Assembly: GCA_963704875.1 (NCBI GenBank)
Contig: CAVPIA010000005.1
Coordinates: 372,001-436,000 of the forward strand
Direction: 5' to 3'
Source: CAMYOC01 sp963704875
Lineage (GTDB): Bacteria > Pseudomonadota > Gammaproteobacteria > Steroidobacterales > XN24
Length of the DNA stretch: 64,000 bases
Translations under genes and position numbers: made by a program
Shown: piece after piece, positions 34,753 through 43,530 of the stretch
Position numbering within the stretch: position 1 is the first letter of the stretch
Layout of the letters: each line of letters opens with the position of its first letter
The notes under the pieces: generated by a model
The model's input: only the letters and a program-made list of their open reading frames with translations
Told to the model about the DNA's origin: nothing
The model's database searches: none

Positions 34753-35379
34753 ATGTTTGCAACCATGTCACGAATCAACGCTTCGCGTCGTTTGCCGTCG
34801 GCGCTGGGTGCCCTGGTATTTTTCTTACCTGCCGCGATCTGGCCGATGATGGCTCAGGCAGGGCCGATGAAAGCCGTCGCCGATATCAACAGCTGCAGTG
34901 ATAGCGATATTACCGGCACCGCAACCCTGGTGGAGCAGGTGACTCCGGAGGGCATCAAGGAAGTAACCGTTGAGATGACGGTGACTGGTCTCAGCGATGG
35001 CAAACACGCGGTGCATATTCATGAAAATGGCGTATGCGAGCCCTGCGGCGCCGCGGGCGGTCATCATGATCCCGGTCCGTTTGGCCAATCACGCCCGGAT
35101 AGCGCAGGCGACGAAGTGCCGGCCATGGACATCAATCACCCGTACCACATGGGTGACCTGATCAATATCGAGGTCAAGGACGGCAAGGGCCATATGAAAC
35201 ACACAACCAATCGTGTGACCTTGTCCGAAGGACGCCTGACGATCCTCGACGACAACGGCAGTGCCTTCATCATCCATACCCACGTCGATACCTACTGCGA
35301 CGAAGAGACTGATCTCAAGAAGGGATGCGCGGGCGGAACGCGCGACGCGTGCGGCATCATTCGTCCGGTCAGCAACTGA
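34753..35379 (+). CDS. sodC: Cu/Zn superoxide dismutase, periplasmic
   Basis: 208 residues with a signal peptide (SALGALVFFLPAAIWPMMAQA). The Cu/Zn-SOD motif HAVHIHENGVC (copper His pair) and the zinc-site region AAGGHHDPG and MGDL are present, ending DACGIIRP near the disulphide-forming Cys. The electrostatic-loop part differs from typical forms: it reads FIIHTHVDTYCDEETD, with an extra His, where most have VVHAGADD. The ATG at 34753 has GGAGG seven bases upstream; an ATG at 34723 is possible. It would remove superoxide in the periplasm. Confidence 0.85.
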   Translation: MFATMSRINASRRLPSALGALVFFLPAAIWPMMAQAGPMKAVADINSCSDSDITGTATLVEQVTPEGIKEVTVEMTVTGLSDGKHAVHIHENGVCEPCGAAGGHHDPGPFGQSRPDSAGDEVPAMDINHPYHMGDLINIEVKDGKGHMKHTTNRVTLSEGRLTILDDNGSAFIIHTHVDTYCDEETDLKKGCAGGTRDACGIIRPVSN

Positions 35380-36070
35380 GTTAGCGCCCGCGCACTGATG
35401 CAATTGTTCTGGCAATGTCTGGAACGCGCGTTTTGGCCATTCAGGCCTGGACGATTCGGGTCTGGTGCAGGCCGCGTGCAAGTCTTGCCTGGCGGCGGGT
35501 GGAACGCATCAATACGGCCGTCTTTTGGATTCCGGTATGTTTCCCGCTTGCGCAAATTTGCGCGACTGCTATCCCGGAAACGGGGTTCAGGGCTGCGGTT
35601 CCTGCCATCCCCAATATTCTGCTGCAGGTCTCCTGATCCGGCCAAAGTGAGACATGCCGGAGAGGCCTCCACGGCCAGTGAATCAGTCCTGCTGTTCCCG
35701 GCAGGGGGTTGGGAAAACCCTTATATTGCAGTGCAGAACGGACAAAATTCCAAAGCTCAGAACCGTCTCATTCGGGGCGCGGCACGGTGAACAGAGTGTT
35801 GCATAAATACAACATTTTGATGAAGTTTTGCGCAGTACCCCATCAACATACTCGAGTGGGCACAAAGCAGCGGCGAAGGGGGGGCTTGGCATGAAGGCTC
35901 AAGTCCTGCGAAAATTGCTCGGTTGCGTTAGCCTTCGGACCGACCGAAGTGTTTCGACCGGGGTCTGGCGGCGCGCTCATTTCTTCTTTCTAATACATCG
36001 CCAAGACACTGAAAAGTGGTATGATGTTGCGTAGGAGCGACCTGCTCTAGGGGCCACCCGAGGATAAATC
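35380..36070. other. 691-base gap without a recognised gene; leader of the ceramide operon
   Basis: Open frames here have no family resemblance and unlike codon use. Near the end lie a hairpin CTTCGG-ACCGA-CCGAAG (35933-35949), a TATGAT that could be a -10 element (36020-36025) without a good -35, and AGGA before the TTG start at 36071. The promoter for the ceramide operon is probably here. Confidence 0.45.
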
Positions 36071-37858
36071 TTGTCAGCTGAATCCATGTCGATGAAACCG
36101 ACAGAGACAAACCGGTGCCTGCCGCTCAAGAATGAAGGCTTCGCCAATCTGGTCGAAGCGCTGGAATATGCGGCCCAGGGCGATACGGGTTACAACTTTT
36201 ACAACGGTCGTGGAGAGCTCTACGCCGTTCTCAGCTACCGTGAGTTGCGTGAGCAGGCTCAGGTATTGGCGCGCCGGTTGCTTGGACTTGGCTGCGAGCG
36301 TGGCGCGCGAGTAGGTATCGTCGCAGAGACCCATCCGATGTTTCATCGGTTTTTCTATGCCTGCCAGTACGCCGGGTTTATTCCCGTGGCACTTCCGTCG
36401 AGTGTCCAGATCGGTGCGCATAAGGCATACGTCGAACAGTTGCGCCGCATGCTTGAAACCTGCGGTGCGGACATCGCTGTGTCCCCGGAGTCGCACGCAA
36501 CGTTCTTGCGCGAGGCAACAACCGGGCTCGATCTGAAGATGGCGGGAATGCCTGAAGACTTTGATGCATTGCCGGAAGTCGACGCCGAGCTGCGCCCAAT
36601 GACGGCGGACGAGCCGGCCTATTTGCAGTACACATCGGGCAGCACACGTTTTCCACGTGGTGTCGAAATTACCCAGCGCGCGGCTTTGAAGAACCTTTCA
36701 GAGATTGCTCAGGAAGGGCTGAAGATCGGACGCGAAGATCGGATGGTCTCCTGGCTGCCTCTGTACCATGACATGGGCCTGGTTGGTTTCATGCTGGTGC
36801 CACTGGCCAGTCAGCTATCGACTGATTACCTGTCGCCACGCAGTTTCGCCATGCGCCCGCGTCTTTGGCTGAAGGTGTTGTCTGAGAATCGGGGCACCAT
36901 CTCCTCCAGTCCGCCGTTTGGCTATGCGCTTTGTGCCAAGCGTCTGCGATGGGCTGATTGCAACGCCTATGACCTCAGCGCCTGGCGTGTGGCCTGTGTT
37001 GGCGCCGAGCGCATCAATCCGGAGCCGCTGGAGCGGTTCGCTGAGGTACTCAAGCCTACTGGCTTCAGTCCGGAAGCCTGGGTTGCGTGTTATGGCATGG
37101 CGGAATGCACCCTGGCCATCAGTTTCGCGCCTCTGGGCGCCGGCCTCGAGATAGACATCGTTGACAAGGAAGTGATGGCGGCATCCGGCGAAGCCCGGCC
37201 TCTTCCTGATACCGATCGAGGCGAGACCAACGCGCTGTGTTTCGTCGATTGCGGCGAGTTCCTTCCCAGCTACGAATATTCCATCCGCGACGAGAAGGGC
37301 AAGGTATTGTCGGATCGTCGCTGCGGTCGCATCTGGGTCAGGGGACCCAGCGTGATGACCGGTTATTTCGAGGATCCGGAAGCGACTGCGGAAGTGATGT
37401 GCGAAGACGGGTGGCTGGATACCGGTGACATCGGTTATTGCGTCGGTTCACGTGTTTTCGTCACCGCTCGACATAAAGATGTGATTATTATCAAGGGACG
37501 CAATATCTGGCCGCAGGACCTGGAGCATCTGGCAGAGCAGATTCCCGGTGTCCGTTACGGGCATGTGTCCGCGTTTGCGGCGCCGACAGAGGAAGGCGAA
37601 GAGCTGGCTGTGCTGGTCGCCGAGTCGCGTGAGAAGAATCCTGCCAGATGTCGTGAGATCATCGAGGAAATGAAAGCTGCGGTGCAGACTCATTTCGGCA
37701 TAAACAGCTATATTGATCTTGTTCCCAGCGGCACTCTGCCGCGAACGTCCTCGGGTAAGTTGTCCCGCTCCCAGACCAAGCGCGATTTCCTGGCGCGGGA
37801 ATCCTGGGGCACGAGTCAGGACGATGAAGGGCTGGCTTCCGCGGAAGCGAATGGATGA
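36071..37858 (+). CDS. fatty acyl-AMP ligase / acyl-ACP synthetase (ceramide operon)
   Basis: 595 residues of the ANL adenylation superfamily, closest in form to fatty acyl-AMP ligases (FAAL, FadD32-like). Core motifs: LQYTSGSTRFPRGVE (P loop), CYGMAECTLAISFA, DTGDIGY, ARHKDVIIIKGRNIWPQDLE and the catalytic Lys in TSSGKLSRS near the end. FAALs make an acyl-adenylate and pass it to an acyl carrier protein. In Caulobacter a homologue in the ceramide operon loads a fatty acid on the dedicated ACP, and the ACP gene here lies in the same operon. The start is TTG at 36071, six bases after AGGA; ATGs at 36086 and 36092 are alternatives. It overlaps the next gene by eight bases. Confidence 0.9.
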   Translation: MSAESMSMKPTETNRCLPLKNEGFANLVEALEYAAQGDTGYNFYNGRGELYAVLSYRELREQAQVLARRLLGLGCERGARVGIVAETHPMFHRFFYACQYAGFIPVALPSSVQIGAHKAYVEQLRRMLETCGADIAVSPESHATFLREATTGLDLKMAGMPEDFDALPEVDAELRPMTADEPAYLQYTSGSTRFPRGVEITQRAALKNLSEIAQEGLKIGREDRMVSWLPLYHDMGLVGFMLVPLASQLSTDYLSPRSFAMRPRLWLKVLSENRGTISSSPPFGYALCAKRLRWADCNAYDLSAWRVACVGAERINPEPLERFAEVLKPTGFSPEAWVACYGMAECTLAISFAPLGAGLEIDIVDKEVMAASGEARPLPDTDRGETNALCFVDCGEFLPSYEYSIRDEKGKVLSDRRCGRIWVRGPSVMTGYFEDPEATAEVMCEDGWLDTGDIGYCVGSRVFVTARHKDVIIIKGRNIWPQDLEHLAEQIPGVRYGHVSAFAAPTEEGEELAVLVAESREKNPARCREIIEEMKAAVQTHFGINSYIDLVPSGTLPRTSSGKLSRSQTKRDFLARESWGTSQDDEGLASAEANG

Positions 37859-38792
37859 CGCTGAGGCGAATCCACCTCTCTTAGCCCTCACCGGAGCAAC
37901 CGGCTTCATCGGCCAGCAACTGCAACGGCAGTTGCTGGCCGATGGCTTTAGACTTCGGGTTCTGCTCAGACCCGGATCACCACGTTCGAACAATATCCTT
38001 GCCGGCGTGCAGGCGGTCCAGGTGCATCTGCACGATCAGACCGGGCTGGCCGATGCCGTACGCGGGACCGACGCCGTGGTGTATTGCGCCGGTAGCGTTC
38101 GCGGCCGCTCGACGGCGGATTTTGCCGCTGCCAATGTCGATGGCGTCGGCTGCCTGGCATCAGTGCTGAGTCGACTCAAGATACCGCTGCTATTGATTTC
38201 TTCTCTCGCTGCCAGCCGGCCGGAAGTTTCGGATTACGCAGCAAGCAAGGCGGAGGGAGAGCGACAGCTGCGGGCGCATCCGGATCTGGCTTGGACTATA
38301 CTGCGTCCGCCGGCGGTCTATGGCCCTGGCGACAAGGAAATGCGTCCGATTCTGGCCTGGGTCAGGCGCGGCATAGCTTTTGTGGCAGGTCCGCCCGGAC
38401 AGCGACTTTCCTTGTTGTATTCGGAGGATCTGGCCGCGGCAGTCGCCGCATGGTGGCGATCGGAAGCGGCATGTCGTCACCAGGTGTTCGAAATCGATGA
38501 TGGTCAACCGGGCGGCTACGATTGGATGCAGATCGCGGAAGCAGTGGGTCGGGGCCGGGTACATCAGATTCATGTGCATACAACCCTGCTCAAGGTGGTG
38601 GCGCAGATAAACTGGATTCTGTCGGGGATACTGGGTTATTCACCCATGCTGACCCCCGGGAAAGTCAGAGAATTAACTCAGGATGCCTGGGTCTGCGATA
38701 ATGCCGCCTTCACCCGGATCACCGGCTGGGCCCCGACAATACGGCTTCGCGAGGGGGCCAGACGGATCTTCGACGGATCCGGTAGAAATTGA
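37851..38792 (+). CDS. cerR: NAD-dependent epimerase/reductase, CerR-like
   Basis: 313 residues, extended SDR type. ALTGATGFIGQQL is the NAD(P)-binding turn, and DYAASKAEGER carries the YxxxK pair. RPPAVYGPGDKEM marks the substrate side. In the bacterial ceramide pathway CerR (CC_1164 in Caulobacter) reduces the 3-oxo group formed by the Spt condensation. The location between the acyl ligase and the ACP, with overlap of the upstream gene, matches that operon. Assignment rests on fold, size and order. Confidence 0.8.
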   Translation: MDDAEANPPLLALTGATGFIGQQLQRQLLADGFRLRVLLRPGSPRSNNILAGVQAVQVHLHDQTGLADAVRGTDAVVYCAGSVRGRSTADFAAANVDGVGCLASVLSRLKIPLLLISSLAASRPEVSDYAASKAEGERQLRAHPDLAWTILRPPAVYGPGDKEMRPILAWVRRGIAFVAGPPGQRLSLLYSEDLAAAVAAWWRSEAACRHQVFEIDDGQPGGYDWMQIAEAVGRGRVHQIHVHTTLLKVVAQINWILSGILGYSPMLTPGKVRELTQDAWVCDNAAFTRITGWAPTIRLREGARRIFDGSGRN

Positions 38793-38813
38793 GACTGAAT
38801 TTTGGAGCGAGCA

Positions 38814-39062
38814 GTGGAGACCGACACAAAGCAAATAGAACAGGCGCTGCGAAAAATTCTCTCGGGGTCCGTGGACAGCTCAGTTGAACTTGCCAGCGAT
38901 ACGGACTTCGTCTCGGACCTGGGCCTGGAATCTATCCAGGTGCTGGAATTCATCATGGAGGTCGAAGAGCATTTCGATATCGCGATCGATCTAGAGAGTC
39001 TCTCCGATGTAAGAACAGTCGGTGAATTAACAGAAGTCGTGGCAGCCGCGGTCGGAGACTGA
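38814..39062 (+). CDS. acyl carrier protein of the ceramide operon
   Basis: 82 residues, four-helix ACP with the phosphopantetheine attachment Ser40 in SDLGLESIQVLEFIMEVEEH. Helix II motif LGLESIQ departs from the usual DSL of AcpP, as seen in dedicated ACPs. The start is GTG at 38814, with GGAG seven bases upstream; a TTG at 38802 is in frame but overlaps that ribosome site. It ends two bases before the Spt gene. Presumed role: carry the long-chain acyl group made by the upstream ligase to Spt for decarboxylative condensation with serine. Confidence 0.9.
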   Translation: METDTKQIEQALRKILSGSVDSSVELASDTDFVSDLGLESIQVLEFIMEVEEHFDIAIDLESLSDVRTVGELTEVVAAAVGD

Positions 39063-39064
39063 AC

Positions 39065-40276
39065 ATGGACAAGGTCGATCTGCTCGACAAGTTCGGGAAA
39101 ATTGCCGCCAACCGTGACCAGCTGTCCGCAGTCGGACGTGATCCGACCAGCATCGTCATTGACCGGATCATCTCGCCGACCGAGGCGATAATCGACGGCA
39201 AGCCGACGATACTCGTTGGCACGAATAACTATCTCGGACTGACCTTTGATCCCGAATGCGTGGCGGCCGGACAGTTGGCGCTCGCGGAATCTGGCACAGG
39301 AACGACTGGCTCGCGCATGGCCAACGGCAGTTACGCGCCCCATCTGGCACTCGAACGTGAACTGGCCGACTTCTATGAGGTGGGTCACGCGATGGTTTTC
39401 TCGACGGGCTATTCGGCCAATCTGGGTACCATGGCCGCATTGGTGAATACCGGCGATGTGGTGGTACTTGATGCCGATGCCCATGCCAGCCTGTACGACG
39501 GTTGTCGTATGAGTGGCGGCTCGGTCTATCGTTTCCGCCACAATGATATGACCAGCCTGGCCAACCGCTTGCGGCGCCTCGAGGACAAGGCCAGCCGCAC
39601 GCTGATCGTGGTTGAGGGCCTGTACAGCGTGCTTGGCGACCGCGCACCACTGCGCGAGATTGTCGCTTTGAAGCGCGAGTACGGCGCTCACCTGCTGGTT
39701 GATGAAGCCCATTCGCTAGGCATCTATGGCGCCCATGGTCGGGGTGTATGCGAGGAGCTTGGGGTCATGGACGATGTAGATTTCATCGTTGGTACCTTCA
39801 GCAAGAGTCTTGGCGCGACCGGCGGTTTCTGTGCCAGCAAACATGAAGTGTTGTCTCTGTTCAGATACGCGAGCCGGCCATATATTTTCACGGCATCGGG
39901 TAATCCATCGGTGATCGCCACAACCCGAGCGGCGTTGCGGCAGTTACAGGCGCGACCCGAGTTGCGGCAGAAGCTACAAGAGAATGCCAGGCATTTGTAT
40001 CAGGGTCTCGAGGAGATGGGACTGACGCTGGGCGCTGATGTCAGCCCGGTGATCGCGGTGCGTTTTGAGCAAAGCGAAGATGCGGCCCGGACCTGGGAGC
40101 GCCTGCTGGATGCAGGGATATATACCAATCTGTTTGTGCCTCCGGCCACTCCCGATGGCACCAGCCTGCTACGCTGCAGTGTAAGCGCGGCTCACACCAG
40201 CGAACAGATTGATACCATTCTGGATCAGTTTCGCGACGCGATTCAGGCCCTGGAAAAAGCACCAGACGAGGGTTAG
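39065..40276 (+). CDS. spt: serine palmitoyltransferase-like alpha-oxoamine synthase
   Basis: 403 residues, PLP-dependent enzyme of the Spt/Kbl/BioF family. The cofactor Lys247 is in TFSKSLGATGG, with Asp213 and His216 in VDEAHS, and His140 in ADAHASLYDG where PLP stacks. Family members join an acyl thioester to an amino acid with loss of CO2; Spt uses serine to give 3-oxosphinganine. The dedicated ACP just upstream, as in Caulobacter (CC_1162/1163), supports Spt rather than BioF or Kbl, whose usual neighbours are absent. Last gene of the four-gene operon. Confidence 0.88.
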   Translation: MDKVDLLDKFGKIAANRDQLSAVGRDPTSIVIDRIISPTEAIIDGKPTILVGTNNYLGLTFDPECVAAGQLALAESGTGTTGSRMANGSYAPHLALERELADFYEVGHAMVFSTGYSANLGTMAALVNTGDVVVLDADAHASLYDGCRMSGGSVYRFRHNDMTSLANRLRRLEDKASRTLIVVEGLYSVLGDRAPLREIVALKREYGAHLLVDEAHSLGIYGAHGRGVCEELGVMDDVDFIVGTFSKSLGATGGFCASKHEVLSLFRYASRPYIFTASGNPSVIATTRAALRQLQARPELRQKLQENARHLYQGLEEMGLTLGADVSPVIAVRFEQSEDAARTWERLLDAGIYTNLFVPPATPDGTSLLRCSVSAAHTSEQIDTILDQFRDAIQALEKAPDEG

Positions 40277-40282
40277 GTTCGG

Positions 40283-41257
40283 CTAGCGAAACGCGCCCTT
40301 GCGATACAGCTGCCACAGGAGTCCCCAGGCAAATAACAGCGGGAATCGACGCTGGCGTTCGCTGGGTTCCACATGCACGCCAGAATGGCGTTCAATCTTC
40401 CACAGCAGGTAATCCAGCGGATCCTCGAAAGTCATCGCCGCCTTCATGATGCGTGCTGCGGACAGGAACTTCCCCTGAACCCTGCGCAACCACCAGCCTG
40501 TTTTTGATCGCCGACGCTCTCGCCGGCTGATCTCGGCGACAAAACTGTCGGTCTCTCCGGATTGCCGACCAAACCCCAGCGCGCCGTCTGCGAATGCGCC
40601 CGTCAATTCCTCGAAATACGCGGCACTAGCCTCGAACAAACCTCGCGCATAAGCTGGATCTTCGGTCCGCAGTTCACATCGATAGGTCAGTCCAAGACCC
40701 CGGATCCACAAATCGGCACTGGAGAAACGAGGTGGCAACATGGGCACCACCCTGCCGATGAAAGTCCTGGCGGCGTTATAGATTGCCTGAGCAATGCGCT
40801 CGCGGACCCCGGCGTCGCGACAGTAAAGAATACGGCTTGGCTGGGCGAAGCGCGCCCAGAAATAGGAATGGAAATCATGTCGCTGTGCTTTCTCGAATTG
40901 CTCCAGCAAAAGCGTGGCGCACTTGGCCCGGATCGCCGTGCCGCCTGTGCCCACATGAATCTGATAGACGTTGGGCTTGAGCAATCTGCAAGCCGGACCC
41001 TGCCAGCGACCTGGCAGCCGATCGAAGTCTCTTAACAGGACATAGAAATCGAGCAGCGTGTCCCGTTTTCCGCGCAGATAAGAGCCGTATACCAGAACCG
41101 CTTCCAGCGAATCCCCATATCGCTCACGTATGACCGTGAGCAGCGAGACAAGCGCAGGATCATCCGTCGACCATTCGCTGGTCACCCGTTCGCGGACAAG
41201 ATCTATGGCGAGATTCCTGTCGGTGTCTGGATTCACAGTTTGCTGCCGGGTCGCCAT
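40283..41257 (-). CDS. nucleotidyltransferase-fold protein, possibly a lipid cytidylyltransferase
   Basis: 324 residues. AVLVYGSYLRGKRDTLLDFYVL is a nucleotidyltransferase-fold GS...LDF motif like that of TAM41 (mitochondrial CDP-diacylglycerol synthase) proteins, which activate phosphatidate with CTP. It lacks transmembrane helices until possibly the C terminus. Its place in a sphingolipid locus suggests activation of a phosphorylated lipid, or of a headgroup donor, with a nucleotide. It converges on the Spt operon (gap 6 bases). The start is ATG at 41257; a GTG at 41275 is also in frame. No substrate can be claimed. Confidence 0.6.
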   Translation of the reverse strand: MATRQQTVNPDTDRNLAIDLVRERVTSEWSTDDPALVSLLTVIRERYGDSLEAVLVYGSYLRGKRDTLLDFYVLLRDFDRLPGRWQGPACRLLKPNVYQIHVGTGGTAIRAKCATLLLEQFEKAQRHDFHSYFWARFAQPSRILYCRDAGVRERIAQAIYNAARTFIGRVVPMLPPRFSSADLWIRGLGLTYRCELRTEDPAYARGLFEASAAYFEELTGAFADGALGFGRQSGETDSFVAEISRRERRRSKTGWWLRRVQGKFLSAARIMKAAMTFEDPLDYLLWKIERHSGVHVEPSERQRRFPLLFAWGLLWQLYRKGAFR

Positions 41258-41317
41258 ATTACGTCGCCATATCACAGGGGCAGGCAGCGCCAGGATGTAG
41301 AGTCTATACGCAACACG

Positions 41318-42526
41318 TCATGCGCCGCCGTAGGCGGCGCGGGTCCCAGAGAACGTCCTGTATGCCGCTGGATGCTCTCGTCTGGCACGCTCGGCATCAT
41401 TCAGCCACGACTCCAGACGGCGGCCGCGCGCGCGGGATATCGAACCCTGGATCAGGCGGAGCACGAGTACGGCGGTAGTCACGGCGGTCCAGATGGCCAC
41501 GGCAATGAATCCCCAGTCAGGACGGCCCAGCAGCAGACCGGCGGTCAGCAACACCAGACAGGGATTGCGCCGCGCTGTAACCAGCCGGAAATACGAATCA
41601 AACGGACGCCAGCTAAAAACCTCACAACGCAGGATCACTTCGAATGCACCTTCAACGACGCGCCCGAGGGTGTAGGTGATGACGATCAGCCAGTTGAGTT
41701 GCTGCACATCCAGACCTAGCCACGGAGAAAATCCTGTCAGGGAAAGCCCCCAGTAGATATACCAGAATGGCGGATGGACGATGTCCATGCCATGGTCCAG
41801 CAGATGCCCGAAACGACTGGACTTCACGGTTACCCGAGCCAGCTTCCCGTCAACGGTATCCAGGTAGGTCATGAACCAGCCCAGCACAAGGCCAAGCGCA
41901 TAATCGCCACGCCAGAATAACCAGCAGGCGGCCAGCATCAGCGCCAAACCAAACAGGGTCACCGCATTGGGTGTGAGGCTCAATGACGTGCACACGCGGA
42001 CGCCGAATCTGGCCGGGCGTGGCCAGACCCACTTGGTCACAAAGTCGGTAATCCCCTTGTATGCGTTTCCATAGAGCTGGTTTTCGAGCTGCTGCCTGCG
42101 TTGTTCAGATACATGCTCGAGCAGCGGCGATTCAGACCGCCGCAAGGTCGAGTCAAAGGCCCACAATGCATCCGGATCGATGGTCTCCAGCAGTTCCGCA
42201 CCGGCTTGTGTCTCTCCCTCGAGTAGTCCCCTGGCCAGCTGAACAGACTCAGCATCGACAATCGCCGCTGCCGGATGTGATTTTTCTGCGTCCACGAGAA
42301 TGACGTTAGTGTGCTGCGCTAACGCGGCCAGCGTGCGGGTCTCAAACAGATAATCGGATCTCACCAGCAGCACTTTGAGGCCGGGGGGGCCGACCGGCAA
42401 CTGCTCCAGGGTGTCTAGCACCGGGATATCGCCGACCTGACGTAATTGTCGCGTCAGGCGCTGGCGGGAGCTCAGACCCCAAAGCCGCGTCCCGGACTCA
42501 CCCATGATGTAGGCAATAAGGTTCAT
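41318..42526 (-). CDS. CDP-alcohol phosphatidyltransferase with N-terminal extension
   Basis: 402 residues. The C-terminal half (about 150-385) is a multi-pass membrane domain with the CDP-alcohol phosphotransferase motif DTVDGKLARVTVKSSRFGH then LLDHGMD, fitting DxxDGxxAR-x8-GxxxDxxxD. The N-terminal 140 residues are soluble (LKVLLVRSDYLFETRTLAAL) and resemble an inactive nucleotidyltransferase domain. Such enzymes move a phospho-alcohol from a CDP-alcohol to a lipid, or a phosphatidyl group to an alcohol. Here the lipid may be ceramide. Start ATG at 42526; a good sigma-70 promoter lies just upstream at 42584-42612, so a longer reading from GTG 42598 would begin inside the promoter. Confidence 0.8.
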   Translation of the reverse strand: MNLIAYIMGESGTRLWGLSSRQRLTRQLRQVGDIPVLDTLEQLPVGPPGLKVLLVRSDYLFETRTLAALAQHTNVILVDAEKSHPAAAIVDAESVQLARGLLEGETQAGAELLETIDPDALWAFDSTLRRSESPLLEHVSEQRRQQLENQLYGNAYKGITDFVTKWVWPRPARFGVRVCTSLSLTPNAVTLFGLALMLAACWLFWRGDYALGLVLGWFMTYLDTVDGKLARVTVKSSRFGHLLDHGMDIVHPPFWYIYWGLSLTGFSPWLGLDVQQLNWLIVITYTLGRVVEGAFEVILRCEVFSWRPFDSYFRLVTARRNPCLVLLTAGLLLGRPDWGFIAVAIWTAVTTAVLVLRLIQGSISRARGRRLESWLNDAERARREHPAAYRTFSGTRAAYGGA

Positions 42527-42583
42527 GAAGGACAACGGCGGGCCCGTCTGGGGATTGGCTCGACAAAGGCGTCGAGTGGGCGG

Positions 42584-42612
42584 ATTATAATTAGCCACGC
42601 TATGACTGGCAA
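42584..42612 (-). promoter_or_regulatory. sigma-70 promoter for the CDP-alcohol phosphotransferase gene
   Basis: On the minus strand TTGCCA, a 17-base spacer and TATAAT, very close to the consensus TTGACA-N17-TATAAT. The -10 lies 58 bases upstream of the ATG at 42526. The divergent metallophosphoesterase gene starts at 42631, so its own promoter must overlap. Confidence 0.7.
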
Positions 42613-42630
42613 AAAAAGACGGGATCGCGG

Positions 42631-43530
42631 ATGCGTTTGATACACCTTACCGATCCTCATCTGACATCGTTGGAAAACCACTCGCCGCCGGGTCTCGGCC
42701 TGAAGCGCTCGCTGAGCTACCTGTCGTGGCGGCGCAAGCGTCGGTTCCAGCACGATCAATCGGCGCTCGAGTTTGTGACCAGCTCGTTGCGCGCCGAGCA
42801 GGCGGATCAGATGCTGGTGACCGGAGATCTGACCCATATTGGCCTGGCCGAAGAAATCCGGACCGCGAGGACCTGGCTGGAGAGCCTTGGGAATGCAGAT
42901 CAGGTCATGCTGGTGCCCGGCAACCACGATCTGATGGCGCGTGATTCCTGGGGCCATGTGTCCAATATCTGGGGTGATTATCTGCATCTGGACGAGCGAC
43001 AGGCCGGTGCATCGATACATGACGCTTTTCCGGTCATCCGCGAATTCGGGGATATTGCCATTATCGGCGTATCGTCGGCCCACCCCACACCGATACTGAT
43101 GGCCAGCGGCAGCCTTGGCAACGGTCAGATGCGGCGTCTCGAGAGCATGGTCGGGCGGCTCAGGCAGCGTGACAAATTCTGCTGTCTGATGATCCACCAC
43201 CCACCGATCCCGGGCATCGTAGGCCGGCGACGTGCGCTGTCGGACGAGACGCAATTACAGGACTTGCTTGAGCGGCAACCGATCGATCTGGTGTTACACG
43301 GTCACACTCATCGCAACGAGGAGATTGCGCTGGCGGGACGCATGATCTACAGCACCGCATCCGCTTCCAGCATTACCGGCCACGCGCCGGCGGCCTACCG
43401 TGTTTTTGATATTGAGAAAAACGCAGACGGCTGGGGCGTGAGCATGACCCTGAAGTCGCTCTCGGGATCGTCCGCCGGCGCATGGCGCATGGGCACCATA
43501 GAACAGGCAAGCTGGCACACAGCGCGTTAG
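42631..43530 (+). CDS. calcineurin-type metallophosphoesterase
   Basis: 299 residues with all metal-site motifs: HLTDPHLT, VTGDLTH, VPGNHD, IHHPP and LHGHTHRN. No signal peptide, so cytoplasmic. Enzymes of this fold cleave phosphomono- or diesters, including UDP-lipid pyrophosphates (LpxH group) and cyclic nucleotides. Divergent from the CDP-alcohol phosphotransferase and placed among sphingolipid genes, it may dephosphorylate a headgroup precursor or lipid phosphate. Its end overlaps that of the convergent LptG-like gene by four bases. Confidence 0.85.
   Translation: MRLIHLTDPHLTSLENHSPPGLGLKRSLSYLSWRRKRRFQHDQSALEFVTSSLRAEQADQMLVTGDLTHIGLAEEIRTARTWLESLGNADQVMLVPGNHDLMARDSWGHVSNIWGDYLHLDERQAGASIHDAFPVIREFGDIAIIGVSSAHPTPILMASGSLGNGQMRRLESMVGRLRQRDKFCCLMIHHPPIPGIVGRRRALSDETQLQDLLERQPIDLVLHGHTHRNEEIALAGRMIYSTASASSITGHAPAAYRVFDIEKNADGWGVSMTLKSLSGSSAGAWRMGTIEQASWHTAR

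Noticed and set aside
38678..39712. 344-codon minus-strand frame
   Set aside because: It covers the ACP and spt genes in antisense and has no recognised motif.
39065..40276. BioF or Kbl assignment
   Set aside because: The dedicated ACP, acyl ligase and reductase in the same operon, and absence of bio or tdh genes, favour Spt; sequence alone does not exclude it.
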